Of a stretch of 64,000 nucleotides of DNA, positions 24,918-34,186 are shown one piece after another. The position numbers and the translations under genes are program-made. How positions within the stretch are numbered: the stretch's first letter is position 1; every line of letters begins with the position of its first letter. Location: contig JAZBOH010000125.1 of NCBI GenBank assembly GCA_036351055.1, positions 62,001-126,000 on the forward strand, in the 5' to 3' direction. The notes below the pieces were generated by a model, which did not search any database, was not told the origin of the DNA, and was given only the letters and a program-made list of their open reading frames with translations. This DNA is from JABDPF01 sp036351055. GTDB lineage: Bacteria; Pseudomonadota; Gammaproteobacteria; Xanthomonadales; SZUA-36.

Positions 24918-27780
24918 TGTTGTTCTCCTCTTCAGAGCCTTCCGCCGGCATCGCCGGGCCAAATGTGTACGTCGATACGGCGACGGCATCGGCGTCCTCC
25001 GTGGTCAATGCCATTGGGTGGTAACCGTTGGTCAACCACAAGGGCAACTGGCTGGAATAGTTGGGGTGGTAGAACAGGCCGCTCTGGCCGCCGGGGATCA
25101 CTTCCTCGGCTTCTACTGCCATCGGTGCCATGTCGGCGACAAAACGCCGGCTTGGGCCGTGCCCGAACATGAACTCGTTCAGGCCGTCGGCGGTGGCACT
25201 GTGTGATGAAGCATCGACCGCCTGGTAACCACCTTGCCTGGCCAGGCCTGGCAGGTCTGGTTCTAGGTCCATGAATCCGCCGCCGTTGGGGATATTTAAC
25301 GGATCGGCATTCAGGGTGTGGTCAAAGGTGATGCGGTGCAACTTGCCCCAGGCATAATCCAGTACGTCGGTGGAGTTGGCAAAAGCCGGCGCGAACTCGT
25401 CGGATGCCAGCCGTTCCAGTGCCATCTGCAGGCTGCCGGCCACCGTTTCGGCCAGGCCGTTGCTGAAGAAATTAACGCCGGAAGCTCCCACGCCACCCGC
25501 GGTCGGGTAGTTTTCGAGGTGGTACTTGAAGGCGTTGTACGCCGCAGTGCTCGGCGGCAGGTAATCACCCAGGCCGTATGCAGTCAGCGTGGCGTTGATG
25601 GTGTTTTGCACCAGCATGGAACGCCACATGGCAAATACCGTTGCGGCGGCAGCGCTGCGCACTTCCTGTTCGGTCGGTTCTGTCGTCATCACCGGGTCGT
25701 CGCCGGCGTCCCAACCTTCAGCGATACCGGTATTGGCCTTGTAGTCCCAGTCGGAAAGCACGTCCAGAGCCTGCGCCATCGGGGACGGGTTCGGTACGGG
25801 AACCTGTGACATGATCGCCAGCAGGGTGGGTAGTACCAGTTCGGCATCCGGCAAGTTCACGTTGGCCTGGATGTTTTTCAGGTGGTCCACCGTGACCGGG
25901 GTGCCGGAATCGATCAGTGCCTTGACTTCACGGTCGACCCGTCCCATCCGGTATGCGGAGTAGTGGGAATCCAGGTAATAAAGACCGGTGCCGCTGGGGC
26001 GCACCTCGTTATAAGGGACGTTGTCCAGGGTGGTGCCGACCGGATCGTTGTTGGCATTGGTCACAAAACCGTTCGCCGGGTTGATCAGGTGGGGCATCTC
26101 GTCGGCGGGCAGAATTTCGAAGTCCAGGGCCTGGTTGGGCTGCGGGTTCGAAACAGGCAGCCATTCGTTGGCCGCCGCTCCGGTACCGTCGCGGATAAAC
26201 CAGGGTGGCAATCCATCGATGGTAAAGCTCGCGAGGTCCTCACGCAGTGGTTTCTCAGACGTGGTGATCCAGGCAATATTGCCCTCGACATCGGCCCAGT
26301 AAACGTTCTGGACGCCGACGTCGAAGTAGCTCAGTGCTTCCTGGAGTTCATCGAGGTTACGCGACAGGTCCAGCTTGCGGAACATCGTGAGTTCATGCGT
26401 GTCACGGAATCCGGTGAATGCGGCTGAAATACCGGCGTTGCCGTCGATGCTCACCACCGGGCCGTCGTTGCGGCGCGGGATAACCAGGGAAATGGCGCCG
26501 TCGGTATAGCCGACCGGGGCACGGACCATGTTGTCCGGTACTCCGTCACCAATCACGTTGATGAACCAGGAATTGAATACCTGCTGAATCGGCTCAGGCG
26601 TGCCCTTGTACACGGTATGGGTGGGCAGCGTGAGCGCGTTGGTCAGGAATTGTTCCTGGAAGAAATCCGTGATATCCAGCGGGTTGACCGTCATGCCCCA
26701 GCAGGCGGCGTTGTTGCAGCCAAGTAATGCGCCGGGTTCACCCGGGGGGTTCACACCGTTGATATGCCACTCCTCGCCGTCCCGGTTGAATACCAGGTGG
26801 GCCTCGTACCAGATGGCCGGGGTATTCATGGTCAGGTGGGGATCGTTGGCAATCATCGGGTTGCCGCTGGCCGTGTGTTCACCGGAAACCAGCCAGGCGT
26901 TACTGCCGTTGGGCTGTTCGCGGTTCTGCATGAATTTTCTGGCCAGCGGTGCGTTGTCCAGCTGTGCCTTGAATTTTTTGGCCAGCGCAAGCGTGGTTTC
27001 GGAGACCTGCTGGTTGCCGGTAACTTCGATCCGGGGCTTGTCGATCTTCCCCGGTGCGGCTTCCACGTTTTGCCCAGCGGCGGCCGCCATGGCCGACAGG
27101 AAGTCCGGGGCCGTTACTCGGCCGTCGGGGGGGGCGGAGCGATGGGTGTCTTCGAAGAACAGGGCTTGCCCGTTAATACCGGCGATCTCTCCGACCGCAC
27201 TGTAGGCACCGAGGCGAATGGTGTTGTCGATATCACCGGTATCCAGTGAGAAACCGGCTGCCAGCCCTTTACCGATCAGGATGCTGTCCATCACGGTCCA
27301 CGGATCGGTCTTGGTCAACTCGAGCAGCGTGTATTCCGGCGGCAGGGGATTGTTGTTCAGGTAGGTGTTGACCCCGTTCGCATAGGCCTGTAACCAGCCC
27401 TTGGTGTCTGCGTCCAGGGCGGCCCAGGTCTTCATGGCTGCGCGGTCGAGACCAAATGTCCGGTACAGCACATCCGAACTCAGTGCCGCCTCGCCGAGTA
27501 ACTCGGCTGCCCGCCCGGCTGCGCCTTTGCGGTCGCGGTCCATCTGGAAAAAGCGGTCGCGTGCGTGCAGGTAGCCCTGCACAAAAACAACGTCCAGTTC
27601 CGAGTCACCCCTGATCGTGGGTATCCCATACTGGTCCTCGGTCACCGTCACGGTACCGCTCAAACCGGGAAAGCTGAAATCTTCAGCGAGGGCCGGTTGA
27701 ACGAAAAATGAGGTGCAAATAACGAGGAGGAACGTACGGGTAAGGAACGGAGTGAAATAAGACTTTACAGGCTTGTTCAT
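24910..27780 (-). CDS. Penicillin-amidase-family Ntn-hydrolase acylase
   Basis: 956-residue precursor with a signal peptide ending PALAED. The precursor would be cut before Ser293 in NGSNAWLVSG, which then serves as N-terminal nucleophile of the beta chain; HGRDRFFQMD-like alpha-chain motifs appear near residues 72-82. Family members hydrolyse amides of fatty or aromatic acids, including penicillins, acyl-homoserine lactones and lipopeptides. The ATG at 27780 has GGGGA 5 bases upstream. It is the first gene of a six-gene operon with lipase and transport genes. The true substrate cannot be read from sequence. Confidence 0.87.
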   Translation of the reverse strand: MNKPVKSYFTPFLTRTFLLVICTSFFVQPALAEDFSFPGLSGTVTVTEDQYGIPTIRGDSELDVVFVQGYLHARDRFFQMDRDRKGAAGRAAELLGEAALSSDVLYRTFGLDRAAMKTWAALDADTKGWLQAYANGVNTYLNNNPLPPEYTLLELTKTDPWTVMDSILIGKGLAAGFSLDTGDIDNTIRLGAYSAVGEIAGINGQALFFEDTHRSAPPDGRVTAPDFLSAMAAAAGQNVEAAPGKIDKPRIEVTGNQQVSETTLALAKKFKAQLDNAPLARKFMQNREQPNGSNAWLVSGEHTASGNPMIANDPHLTMNTPAIWYEAHLVFNRDGEEWHINGVNPPGEPGALLGCNNAACWGMTVNPLDITDFFQEQFLTNALTLPTHTVYKGTPEPIQQVFNSWFINVIGDGVPDNMVRAPVGYTDGAISLVIPRRNDGPVVSIDGNAGISAAFTGFRDTHELTMFRKLDLSRNLDELQEALSYFDVGVQNVYWADVEGNIAWITTSEKPLREDLASFTIDGLPPWFIRDGTGAAANEWLPVSNPQPNQALDFEILPADEMPHLINPANGFVTNANNDPVGTTLDNVPYNEVRPSGTGLYYLDSHYSAYRMGRVDREVKALIDSGTPVTVDHLKNIQANVNLPDAELVLPTLLAIMSQVPVPNPSPMAQALDVLSDWDYKANTGIAEGWDAGDDPVMTTEPTEQEVRSAAAATVFAMWRSMLVQNTINATLTAYGLGDYLPPSTAAYNAFKYHLENYPTAGGVGASGVNFFSNGLAETVAGSLQMALERLASDEFAPAFANSTDVLDYAWGKLHRITFDHTLNADPLNIPNGGGFMDLEPDLPGLARQGGYQAVDASSHSATADGLNEFMFGHGPSRRFVADMAPMAVEAEEVIPGGQSGLFYHPNYSSQLPLWLTNGYHPMALTTEDADAVAVSTYTFGPAMPAEGSEEENNND

Positions 27781-27815
27781 ATATATCCCCAATACGGCAT
27801 GAATAGTAAAGGCCT

Positions 27816-27831
27816 CTAACGGGCCCGTTAG
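27816..27831. promoter_or_regulatory. Perfect 16-base palindrome upstream of the acylase operon
   Basis: CTAACGGGCCCGTTAG lies 36 bases before the acylase start codon in the only sizeable gap before this operon. Its size and symmetry suit a dimeric repressor such as a TetR-type protein, but no such regulator is encoded in the window. Confidence 0.4.
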
Positions 27832-27955
27832 CTTTCTAAAAATACACCCTAAATGGCCTTAACACCAAATCATGTCGATTACCGCACTTATTCAGGTGCA
27901 TGGTTTGCGCGGCACATCAAGTCCTCTCTAGAACCAACTATCAAATTTCTGGAAA

Positions 27956-29326
27956 TCAGCCCTTGAATCCCTTCTTCAGCCAGCGGGCCGCCACCATCAG
28001 CATGATCGGCGTGATGATGGCAATCATACCGTGCCAGAACCACATGGCTCCGGAGTGCATCGGGCCGCCCTCCGGGATGTAGTGCATCAGGAACCAGCCG
28101 GCGTAGAGGCCGGTGATCATCTTGGTCAGGAACCAGGGCAGGCGGGCGACTCCGAGGTAGGCGCCCATTTTGCCTTCGGGTGCGGTTTCGGCCACGTATT
28201 GCAAGAAGCGGGGTTGCCAGATCGCTTCGCCGAAGGTCATCAGGACCAGGTAGGAAGCCAGCATCGGCACGCTCGGGCCAAAGGCCAGGAGGAAGGTCGG
28301 CATCGCCATGATGGCTGTGCCCACGACCATCAGCTTGTGGATATCTGTTTTACGTGTGAAAGCCGCAACGATCGGGACCAGCAGAAAAATCAGCAGCGGG
28401 TTGAAGTTGACGGCTACTTCGAAATTGTTACCCAGCCAGGTTCCCTCGTAGACCCGTTTCACGTAAAGCGGAATGGTCAGGTAGTTGTGTGCGAACAGGG
28501 TTTGCACGGGTATCAGGATAAAAATGAAGAAGGAAAATCGCGGGTCGGCCATCGGGTGTTCCCGCAGCCATTGCTTGATTCCCCCACCCTTGGCTGCCTG
28601 GCCAGAACCGGAATCATCTTCCACCAGCGGCGCCTCGCCTCGCTCGACCCGGGCCGAGGCAATCGCTTCGGTCATGGTGCGCTTGTTCAGGATGATGGCG
28701 GTAAGAACGAGCGCAACGGCGGTCAGGCCGGTGAACACCCAGTACAGACCGCCGATTCCGATGGCGCGGCGGGCGGGACCAAGGAAGGACAAGAGGAAGC
28801 CGCCCAGGTTCATCAGTGCGTAGAGCATGGCGAAACCCATGGCCGATGTTTTGGCGGTGGTGACCTGGCGAACAATGGAATACGAAGCCGGTTCATACAG
28901 CCCGTACCCCAGCAGAATAATAACGATACCCCCCAGCAGCGTCATAAATGCAGGTGAAAATGCCCCTTCGGTGGGTAAACCCATGGTTCCAGAGGCAGAA
29001 AGCACAGCCCTTCCCACCAGCAGAACGCCCAATGCAATCAACAGCCCCCGCCGGGTGCCCCAGCGGTCCACCAGGCCACCCATCAGGAACTGGGTGAAAG
29101 TGATGCCGCCGGCCAGGATGGTGACCACCCAGCCGGCCTGTATTTCGTTGGTGCCGATGTTCTCGACACAGTAGATAACGAGGTAGTTGAGGATGCCGAA
29201 ATACAGGAAGCCCTCGATCAGGTATTGAAGGTTGTTACCCCACAGGGGGCGGGGTGCGTGGGCGGCATCGACGAAAGGCTGGACAATTTCTCTTAGTGGG
29301 CTCTGCTTCTGGTCGCTGTCCGCCAT
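27956..29326 (-). CDS. MFS transporter, POT-like
   Basis: 456 residues with about twelve hydrophobic helices in two halves joined by a charged linker (ASARVERGEAPLVEDDSG, about 235-255). After helix 2 is a short DRWGTRRG loop, the MFS signature. The start at 29326 has AAAAGGAAAACGGA upstream. It is divergent from a second MFS gene of the same general type, with 139 bases between starts. The proton-dependent oligopeptide transporter group is likely but the substrate is unknown. Confidence 0.8.
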   Translation of the reverse strand: MADSDQKQSPLREIVQPFVDAAHAPRPLWGNNLQYLIEGFLYFGILNYLVIYCVENIGTNEIQAGWVVTILAGGITFTQFLMGGLVDRWGTRRGLLIALGVLLVGRAVLSASGTMGLPTEGAFSPAFMTLLGGIVIILLGYGLYEPASYSIVRQVTTAKTSAMGFAMLYALMNLGGFLLSFLGPARRAIGIGGLYWVFTGLTAVALVLTAIILNKRTMTEAIASARVERGEAPLVEDDSGSGQAAKGGGIKQWLREHPMADPRFSFFIFILIPVQTLFAHNYLTIPLYVKRVYEGTWLGNNFEVAVNFNPLLIFLLVPIVAAFTRKTDIHKLMVVGTAIMAMPTFLLAFGPSVPMLASYLVLMTFGEAIWQPRFLQYVAETAPEGKMGAYLGVARLPWFLTKMITGLYAGWFLMHYIPEGGPMHSGAMWFWHGMIAIITPIMLMVAARWLKKGFKG

Positions 29327-29364
29327 TCCGTTTTCCTTTTGTGGGGCCAAGGCCATGTGGCTTG

Positions 29365-29379
29365 TTACTCTGACCGCGG
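29365..29379. repeat. Degenerate half copy of the GGGGTCAGAGTA palindrome
   Basis: TTACTCTGACCGCGG matches the right arm of the family (15855-15870) with one change. It has no left arm and lies between two divergent MFS genes. Probably a decayed remnant. Confidence 0.35.
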
Positions 29380-29465
29380 ATTTTCATGCCGTCAAGGCTT
29401 GCGTTCACGCCCTTCGGTGACGTAGCGTGGGCCAAATTATCGCCCGGCTTCGGATAGGTACTTTC

Positions 29466-31016
29466 ATGACTGCAAAACAAGGTGTGCTGCGCCAGTTTCC
29501 CCGCTCGTTCTGGGCGGCCAACACGATGGAGATTTTCGAACGCATGGGTTGGTACGGCTTTTATGCCGTATCCGCGCTCTACCTGACAGGCCCGATCGAG
29601 GAGGGCGGGCTGGGGTTTTCATCAGCCGACCGTGGTGTGATCCAGGGGATCGCGACCTTTTTCCTGTACCTGTTCCCGGCCGTCTTCGGCGCATTGGCGG
29701 ATCGCTATGGCTACAAATCGATGTTCCTGGCCTCAGCGTTGGTGATGGCGCCGGCTTATATCCTGTTGTCCCTGCCGACCGGGTTCTGGCCTTTCCTGGG
29801 CGCTTACTTCCTGGTCGCGGTGGGTCACGGCATGTTCAAGCCCGTCGTGATCTCCACGGTGGCCAAGTCGACCAACGAGGAAAACGGCTCGGTCGGATTC
29901 GGCATTTTTTACATGATGGTGAACGTCGGCGGTTTCATCGGGCCGATCTTCGCCGGCGTGGTGCGCGGCTGGAACTGGGACCTGGTGTTCTATGCCTCCG
30001 CCGGCTGGATCGTGGTCATGTCCATCGTCTGCCTTCTGATATACAAGGAACCGCCGCGGGATTCGGCGGCCGAGGCCCAGCGCTCGCTGCGCGAGGTGTT
30101 CAAGGGCATGGTGGAAGTGGTTGGCAACCTGCGCTTCTTTCTCCTGGTCAGCGGCTTGCTGGTGATCCTGGTGATGGGTTCCAAGTGGTGGAGTTTTTCG
30201 CTGGTCGGCTGGGTAGCGCTGGTCTGGATGGGCGGCAACCTCCTGCTGGATATCGTGTTCCGCGTCACGGGAAAGCCCGGCGCCACACGTCCCTGGTTCC
30301 TGCAGCCGATGGCGATCGGCGAGGGCCGCTACCTGCTGTTCCTGCTGCTGATGGCCGGTTTCTGGATTTCCTTCAACCAGATTTTCATGACCCTGCCGGA
30401 ATACATCCGTGACTACGTCGATACTTCGGACCTGATCGCCACTTTCGGGCCTGCGGCGGGCTGGATTGCCGGCGTTGGCCAGGGCCTGGGATTCGATACC
30501 ACGAACTGGTCGCGCGCCGTGTTGGATCACGGCCAGGTCAAGCCGGAACACCTGATCAACCTGAACGCCTTCGGCATCATCCTGTTCCAGGTGTTGATTT
30601 CCTACCTGATGCGCAAAACCACGCCGCTGGTCAGCATCATCACCGGCGTCTGCGTCACCATCGCCAGCTTCGGCCTCTACCTGGTCGGCATGACCGGCTG
30701 GATCGTGGTTTCCGCGATCCTGGTTTTCTCGCTGGGTGAAATGATGGCGAGCCCGCGCTCCAAGGAATACGCCGGACGCATCGCGCCACCGGACAAGGTC
30801 GGCATGTACATGGGCTATTTCTACTGGTGCGTGGCCCTGGGACACCTGTTTGGCGGCCTGTTGTCCGGCATGTCCTACCAGTACTTCGGACCAAAGGGTA
30901 TCGATAACCCGGATGCCATGTGGATCATCTTCGCGGCGCTGGCGGGCACCACGGCCGTTTCACTCGTCGTTTATAACCGTTGGGTGACGGCAGGCGAGGC
31001 GAAACAGAAAGATTAG
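29466..31016 (+). CDS. MFS transporter, POT/PTR-like
   Basis: 516 residues with about twelve to fourteen helices. The N-terminal part FWAANTMEIFERMGWYGFYAVSALYL carries an ExxERxxYY-like segment (here EIFERMGWYGFY), the hallmark of proton-coupled oligopeptide transporters. After it come ALADRYGYK and FKPVVISTVAKSTNEENGS, also family-like. The start at 29466 is the ATG before TAKQGVL; the longer frame has no ribosome site. Di- or tripeptide uptake is likely, fitting the many peptidases and amidohydrolases nearby. Confidence 0.82.
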   Translation: MTAKQGVLRQFPRSFWAANTMEIFERMGWYGFYAVSALYLTGPIEEGGLGFSSADRGVIQGIATFFLYLFPAVFGALADRYGYKSMFLASALVMAPAYILLSLPTGFWPFLGAYFLVAVGHGMFKPVVISTVAKSTNEENGSVGFGIFYMMVNVGGFIGPIFAGVVRGWNWDLVFYASAGWIVVMSIVCLLIYKEPPRDSAAEAQRSLREVFKGMVEVVGNLRFFLLVSGLLVILVMGSKWWSFSLVGWVALVWMGGNLLLDIVFRVTGKPGATRPWFLQPMAIGEGRYLLFLLLMAGFWISFNQIFMTLPEYIRDYVDTSDLIATFGPAAGWIAGVGQGLGFDTTNWSRAVLDHGQVKPEHLINLNAFGIILFQVLISYLMRKTTPLVSIITGVCVTIASFGLYLVGMTGWIVVSAILVFSLGEMMASPRSKEYAGRIAPPDKVGMYMGYFYWCVALGHLFGGLLSGMSYQYFGPKGIDNPDAMWIIFAALAGTTAVSLVVYNRWVTAGEAKQKD

Positions 31017-31035
31017 GCAGAGGGTGCCGTACCGG

Positions 31036-33429
31036 CTAGAGGCGCGGCGCCAGCAAGGCAGCGCCCACGTAAAACACCAGGGCCAGTAACAGGACGGCGG
31101 TAAACCCGAACTCGATCGCCAGCAGTGTCGCCAGCGCCGCGCTGATGATCGAAGCGAAGCCGTTGATGCCCCATGCCCAGGGAATAAAGGCCGGACCCTT
31201 GCCGGCCAGTTGCTTCAGCCCAAGAGGGAAGGGCATGCCCATGAATAGCGCCAGTGGTGCAATCAGCAGCAGTGACAGGCCCGCCCTCGCAACGTCGGTA
31301 AATCCAATCCAGGCCGCGAACAGGGAAGGCAGAAAGAGCACATAGGCAAGGGAGATCACCACGATTCCGGCTACCGCGATATGCACCGGGGACCGGCCCA
31401 TTACCGCTGCCTTTTGCGCCAGCAGGCCGGACAGGCCGCTTCCTGCTCCCGCGAACACCAGGAATCCTGCCAGCACCACGGCCACGGCATAAAGGGGGTG
31501 GCTGAGGAACAAGGTGAACTTCTGGATAAAGGCGATCTCAACGAACAGGAAAGCCAGACCCAGCAGGAAAAAGTAGCCGCCCGCGCGTCTTCCCATCCCG
31601 CCCGGCCAGCGGCGGCGCGCCAGTAGCAGCGGCAGCAGGATAAGCAGGAAACCCGCCAGCACTGCCTGGACCAGGGTGGCGGCCGGCACCAGGTAGCCCC
31701 ACTCGACCAGGGCGGCGCCGCCGCGCCCACGCAGCGCCAGTGCTTCGAAGAAAACCGGCCAGCGGAAGAAGTTGAAAAAGTACGGACGTTCGTCGGTGGC
31801 CGCCTGGATGTTGAATTTGTAGCGCCGCTCGAATTCCCGGGCGCCCGGGCCCAGCAGGGCCTGCACACCCTCGTGGAACCAGGGACTGTCCAGCCGGTTA
31901 TAGCGGTTGGCGCGGTCCGGCGGCATCGAGGGATAGTACACCGTGTCGAATGAACGCCGGCTTGCGAAATCCTTCACCGCCACGATGTCGGAATCATCCA
32001 TCGGGCCGTTCTTGACCAGCAGCGTCACGGTATTCCAGCCGCGGATCACGGCGAGGCGGGCGCCGGGCTCCGCGACACCGTTTGCCCTCAGCGCCCTGGC
32101 GATCGTGTTCACGAGTTTCAGGCTGTCTCGTGGCGGGATCTTCAGCCAACGGGTTACCGCCAGGACACCGCCCGGCTCCAACAGTCGCAGGTATTCGCGC
32201 ATCGCCTCGACCGTGTACAGGTAATTTTCGTTCAGCGCCTGCACGCCGGAACCGGATACGGCAAAGGAGTCGAGCAGTCCGATCTGCACCAGGTCGTAGC
32301 GGCCCCGGCTGCGGGCCGCGAAACCGCGGGCCTCCCCGATATGCAAGCGCACCTCGGGGCGATCAAAGAGCCCGCCGGAAAAGTCTGCATAGGGTTTCCT
32401 CGCCAGCCGCGTCATCTGCGGGTCGAGTTCGACCGCATCGACGGTGGAGGCGCTATGGTAGAGCGCCTGCAGCACGTCGGAGCCGGTGCCGGCACCGAGC
32501 ACCAGAACCCGGGGCGAGTTCAGCAGGTGGTACGGCAGGGCGGAAGTCATATCACCGAGATAGGCAGGCGGCGCCGCGTTCCCGTTCCAGCGAGAGATGA
32601 CGCTCATTCCGTCGCCGTCGCGGAATACCGCCAGTTGCTCCGGTGGCAGATGCTGCGTCGCGATGCTCAGTCCCGGTGCGTGGCGGAAGGGCACCCGGGG
32701 GCTCTGGACCACGGTCACGAGCCCCAGTGGGCTCGAGCGTTCGACGACAACACGGCTGTCCACAATTTGCAAAGTTCGGCTCAGGCTCTTGAACTCCGAC
32801 AGCCTGGGCTCGAGCAGACCGGTCGGCAGCGCCGCCACCAGGGCGGCAGCCCAGGTCAGGGCGACCAACCTTTGGGCAGGACGCCTTGGGCCAATCGACG
32901 CCGCGCACAAGGCCAGGGCCGACTGCAGCACCAGGGCCTGCGAGGGGCGTACGGCAAACAGCTGGGCAATGACCAGTAGGGCGCCGGCGCCGGCGCCGAG
33001 CAGATCGAACAGGTAAACGCGCCCGGCCATGCCTCCACGAAAGGTGAACACCAGTCCAATACAGGCGGCTGCAAAGAAGAACGGGACCATGAACAGCAGG
33101 TACATGCCACCGAGCAGCAACAACTGCCGTCGCTCCCAGACAACTTCCAGCGCGTTGAAAGGCACACGCTGCGCCAGTACCCAGCAGACCACCATGGTGA
33201 CGCTGAACAGAAACGCGCTGGCGGCGAAGGCCTCTTCGAAGCGTGGTTCGAGCCAGCGCCGGCCCACGGCAATGGCCGTTCCGCTGGCCCCGTAGCCGAG
33301 CAGCGCCAGGCTGATCACCATCCACGCGAAGTGATGCCATTGCACGATCGACAGCATGCGCATCAGCAGGATTTCATAGGCGATCGCCGCCGTGGATACC
33401 AGCAGGACGGCATACAGGAGGCGGCGCAC
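31036..33429 (-). CDS. Membrane-embedded spermidine-synthase-like protein
   Basis: 797 residues. An N-terminal bundle of about six helices (1-200) is followed by a soluble Rossmann domain with VLVLGAGTGSDVLQALYHSASTVDAVELDP (AdoMet or decarboxy-AdoMet site, in pieces near 310-340), then a second helix bundle (from about 585). Such proteins are often annotated as spermidine synthase, but the catalytic assignment is uncertain. It is co-directional with PCMT (16-base gap) and Memo, so these may form an operon. Function unknown. Confidence 0.7.
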   Translation of the reverse strand: MRRLLYAVLLVSTAAIAYEILLMRMLSIVQWHHFAWMVISLALLGYGASGTAIAVGRRWLEPRFEEAFAASAFLFSVTMVVCWVLAQRVPFNALEVVWERRQLLLLGGMYLLFMVPFFFAAACIGLVFTFRGGMAGRVYLFDLLGAGAGALLVIAQLFAVRPSQALVLQSALALCAASIGPRRPAQRLVALTWAAALVAALPTGLLEPRLSEFKSLSRTLQIVDSRVVVERSSPLGLVTVVQSPRVPFRHAPGLSIATQHLPPEQLAVFRDGDGMSVISRWNGNAAPPAYLGDMTSALPYHLLNSPRVLVLGAGTGSDVLQALYHSASTVDAVELDPQMTRLARKPYADFSGGLFDRPEVRLHIGEARGFAARSRGRYDLVQIGLLDSFAVSGSGVQALNENYLYTVEAMREYLRLLEPGGVLAVTRWLKIPPRDSLKLVNTIARALRANGVAEPGARLAVIRGWNTVTLLVKNGPMDDSDIVAVKDFASRRSFDTVYYPSMPPDRANRYNRLDSPWFHEGVQALLGPGAREFERRYKFNIQAATDERPYFFNFFRWPVFFEALALRGRGGAALVEWGYLVPAATLVQAVLAGFLLILLPLLLARRRWPGGMGRRAGGYFFLLGLAFLFVEIAFIQKFTLFLSHPLYAVAVVLAGFLVFAGAGSGLSGLLAQKAAVMGRSPVHIAVAGIVVISLAYVLFLPSLFAAWIGFTDVARAGLSLLLIAPLALFMGMPFPLGLKQLAGKGPAFIPWAWGINGFASIISAALATLLAIEFGFTAVLLLALVFYVGAALLAPRL

Positions 33430-33445
33430 GGGCTCAGGCCCTTTC

Positions 33446-34186
33446 CTAGTGGCTGCCAGTCAGGGGCACAAAGCGCACGGCCGTGATCTGCCGCGATGTG
33501 ACCTCACCCTCTTTGTCTTTCGCGATCAGTAACAGGTATTGGGTCATGAACTGCCCGCCAACCGGGATCACCATGCGCCCGCCGGGCTTGAGCTGTGCGA
33601 TCAGCGGCGGTGGGACGTGGCTGGCGGCGGCCGTAACGACAATCGCATCGAAGGGCGCGTGTTCCTCCCAGCCGTAATAGCCATCGCCGAGCCTCGTCGT
33701 GACATTTTCATATCCCAGGCGCGAGAGGCGTTCTTTAACCTGGTTTGCCAGTGGTTCGACGATCTCGATGCTGTAAACCCGGTCAACCAATTCGGCCAGC
33801 ACCGCCGCCTGGTAACCGGAGCCGGTGCCGATTTCCAGCACGGTGTCGCCAGCGGACAATTCCAGCAGGTCGGTCATCAGGGCCACGATATAGGGTTGTG
33901 AAATGGTCTGGCCATAGCCGATCGGGAGGGGGTGGTTGCGATAAGCCTGGGATCTGGAAGCCGCCGGCACGAACTCGTGCCGGCGGACGCGCATCATGGC
34001 CTGCAGGACGGATTCGCTCAACCCCGGCGGGTGGTCCAGTCGGGCATAAGTACGGATCTCTCCGATAAGAGCCGCCCGCTGCGCGGTGAATTCATCCGCC
34101 CGGCTCTCGGTCGGCACCGTCAGCCATGCTGCCAGGAAAAGGAGAAGCAGGGTTGACACCCTGCCCATCAGGTTGAGGTATTGCAT
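33446..34186 (-). CDS. pcm: Exported protein-L-isoaspartate O-methyltransferase
   Basis: 246 residues. The core has the PCMT motifs HEFVPAASRSQAYRNHPLPIGYGQTISQPYIVALM (read in parts, about 75-105), VLEIGTGSGYQAAVLAELV and GGRMVIPVGG. It repairs isoaspartyl residues with AdoMet. Unlike the common cytosolic enzyme it begins with a signal-like segment (STLLLLFLAAWLTVPTESRAD). The ATG at 34186 has AGGAGG about 5 bases upstream and overlaps the Memo gene by 19 bases. Export would be puzzling because AdoMet is cytoplasmic; a membrane anchor is possible. Confidence 0.85.
   Translation of the reverse strand: MQYLNLMGRVSTLLLLFLAAWLTVPTESRADEFTAQRAALIGEIRTYARLDHPPGLSESVLQAMMRVRRHEFVPAASRSQAYRNHPLPIGYGQTISQPYIVALMTDLLELSAGDTVLEIGTGSGYQAAVLAELVDRVYSIEIVEPLANQVKERLSRLGYENVTTRLGDGYYGWEEHAPFDAIVVTAAASHVPPPLIAQLKPGGRMVIPVGGQFMTQYLLLIAKDKEGEVTSRQITAVRFVPLTGSH

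Noticed and set aside
29733..30845. A 370-codon minus-strand frame rich in His, Asp and Gln opposite the MFS gene.
   Set aside because: This composition is what the complement of membrane helices gives; no domain can be seen.
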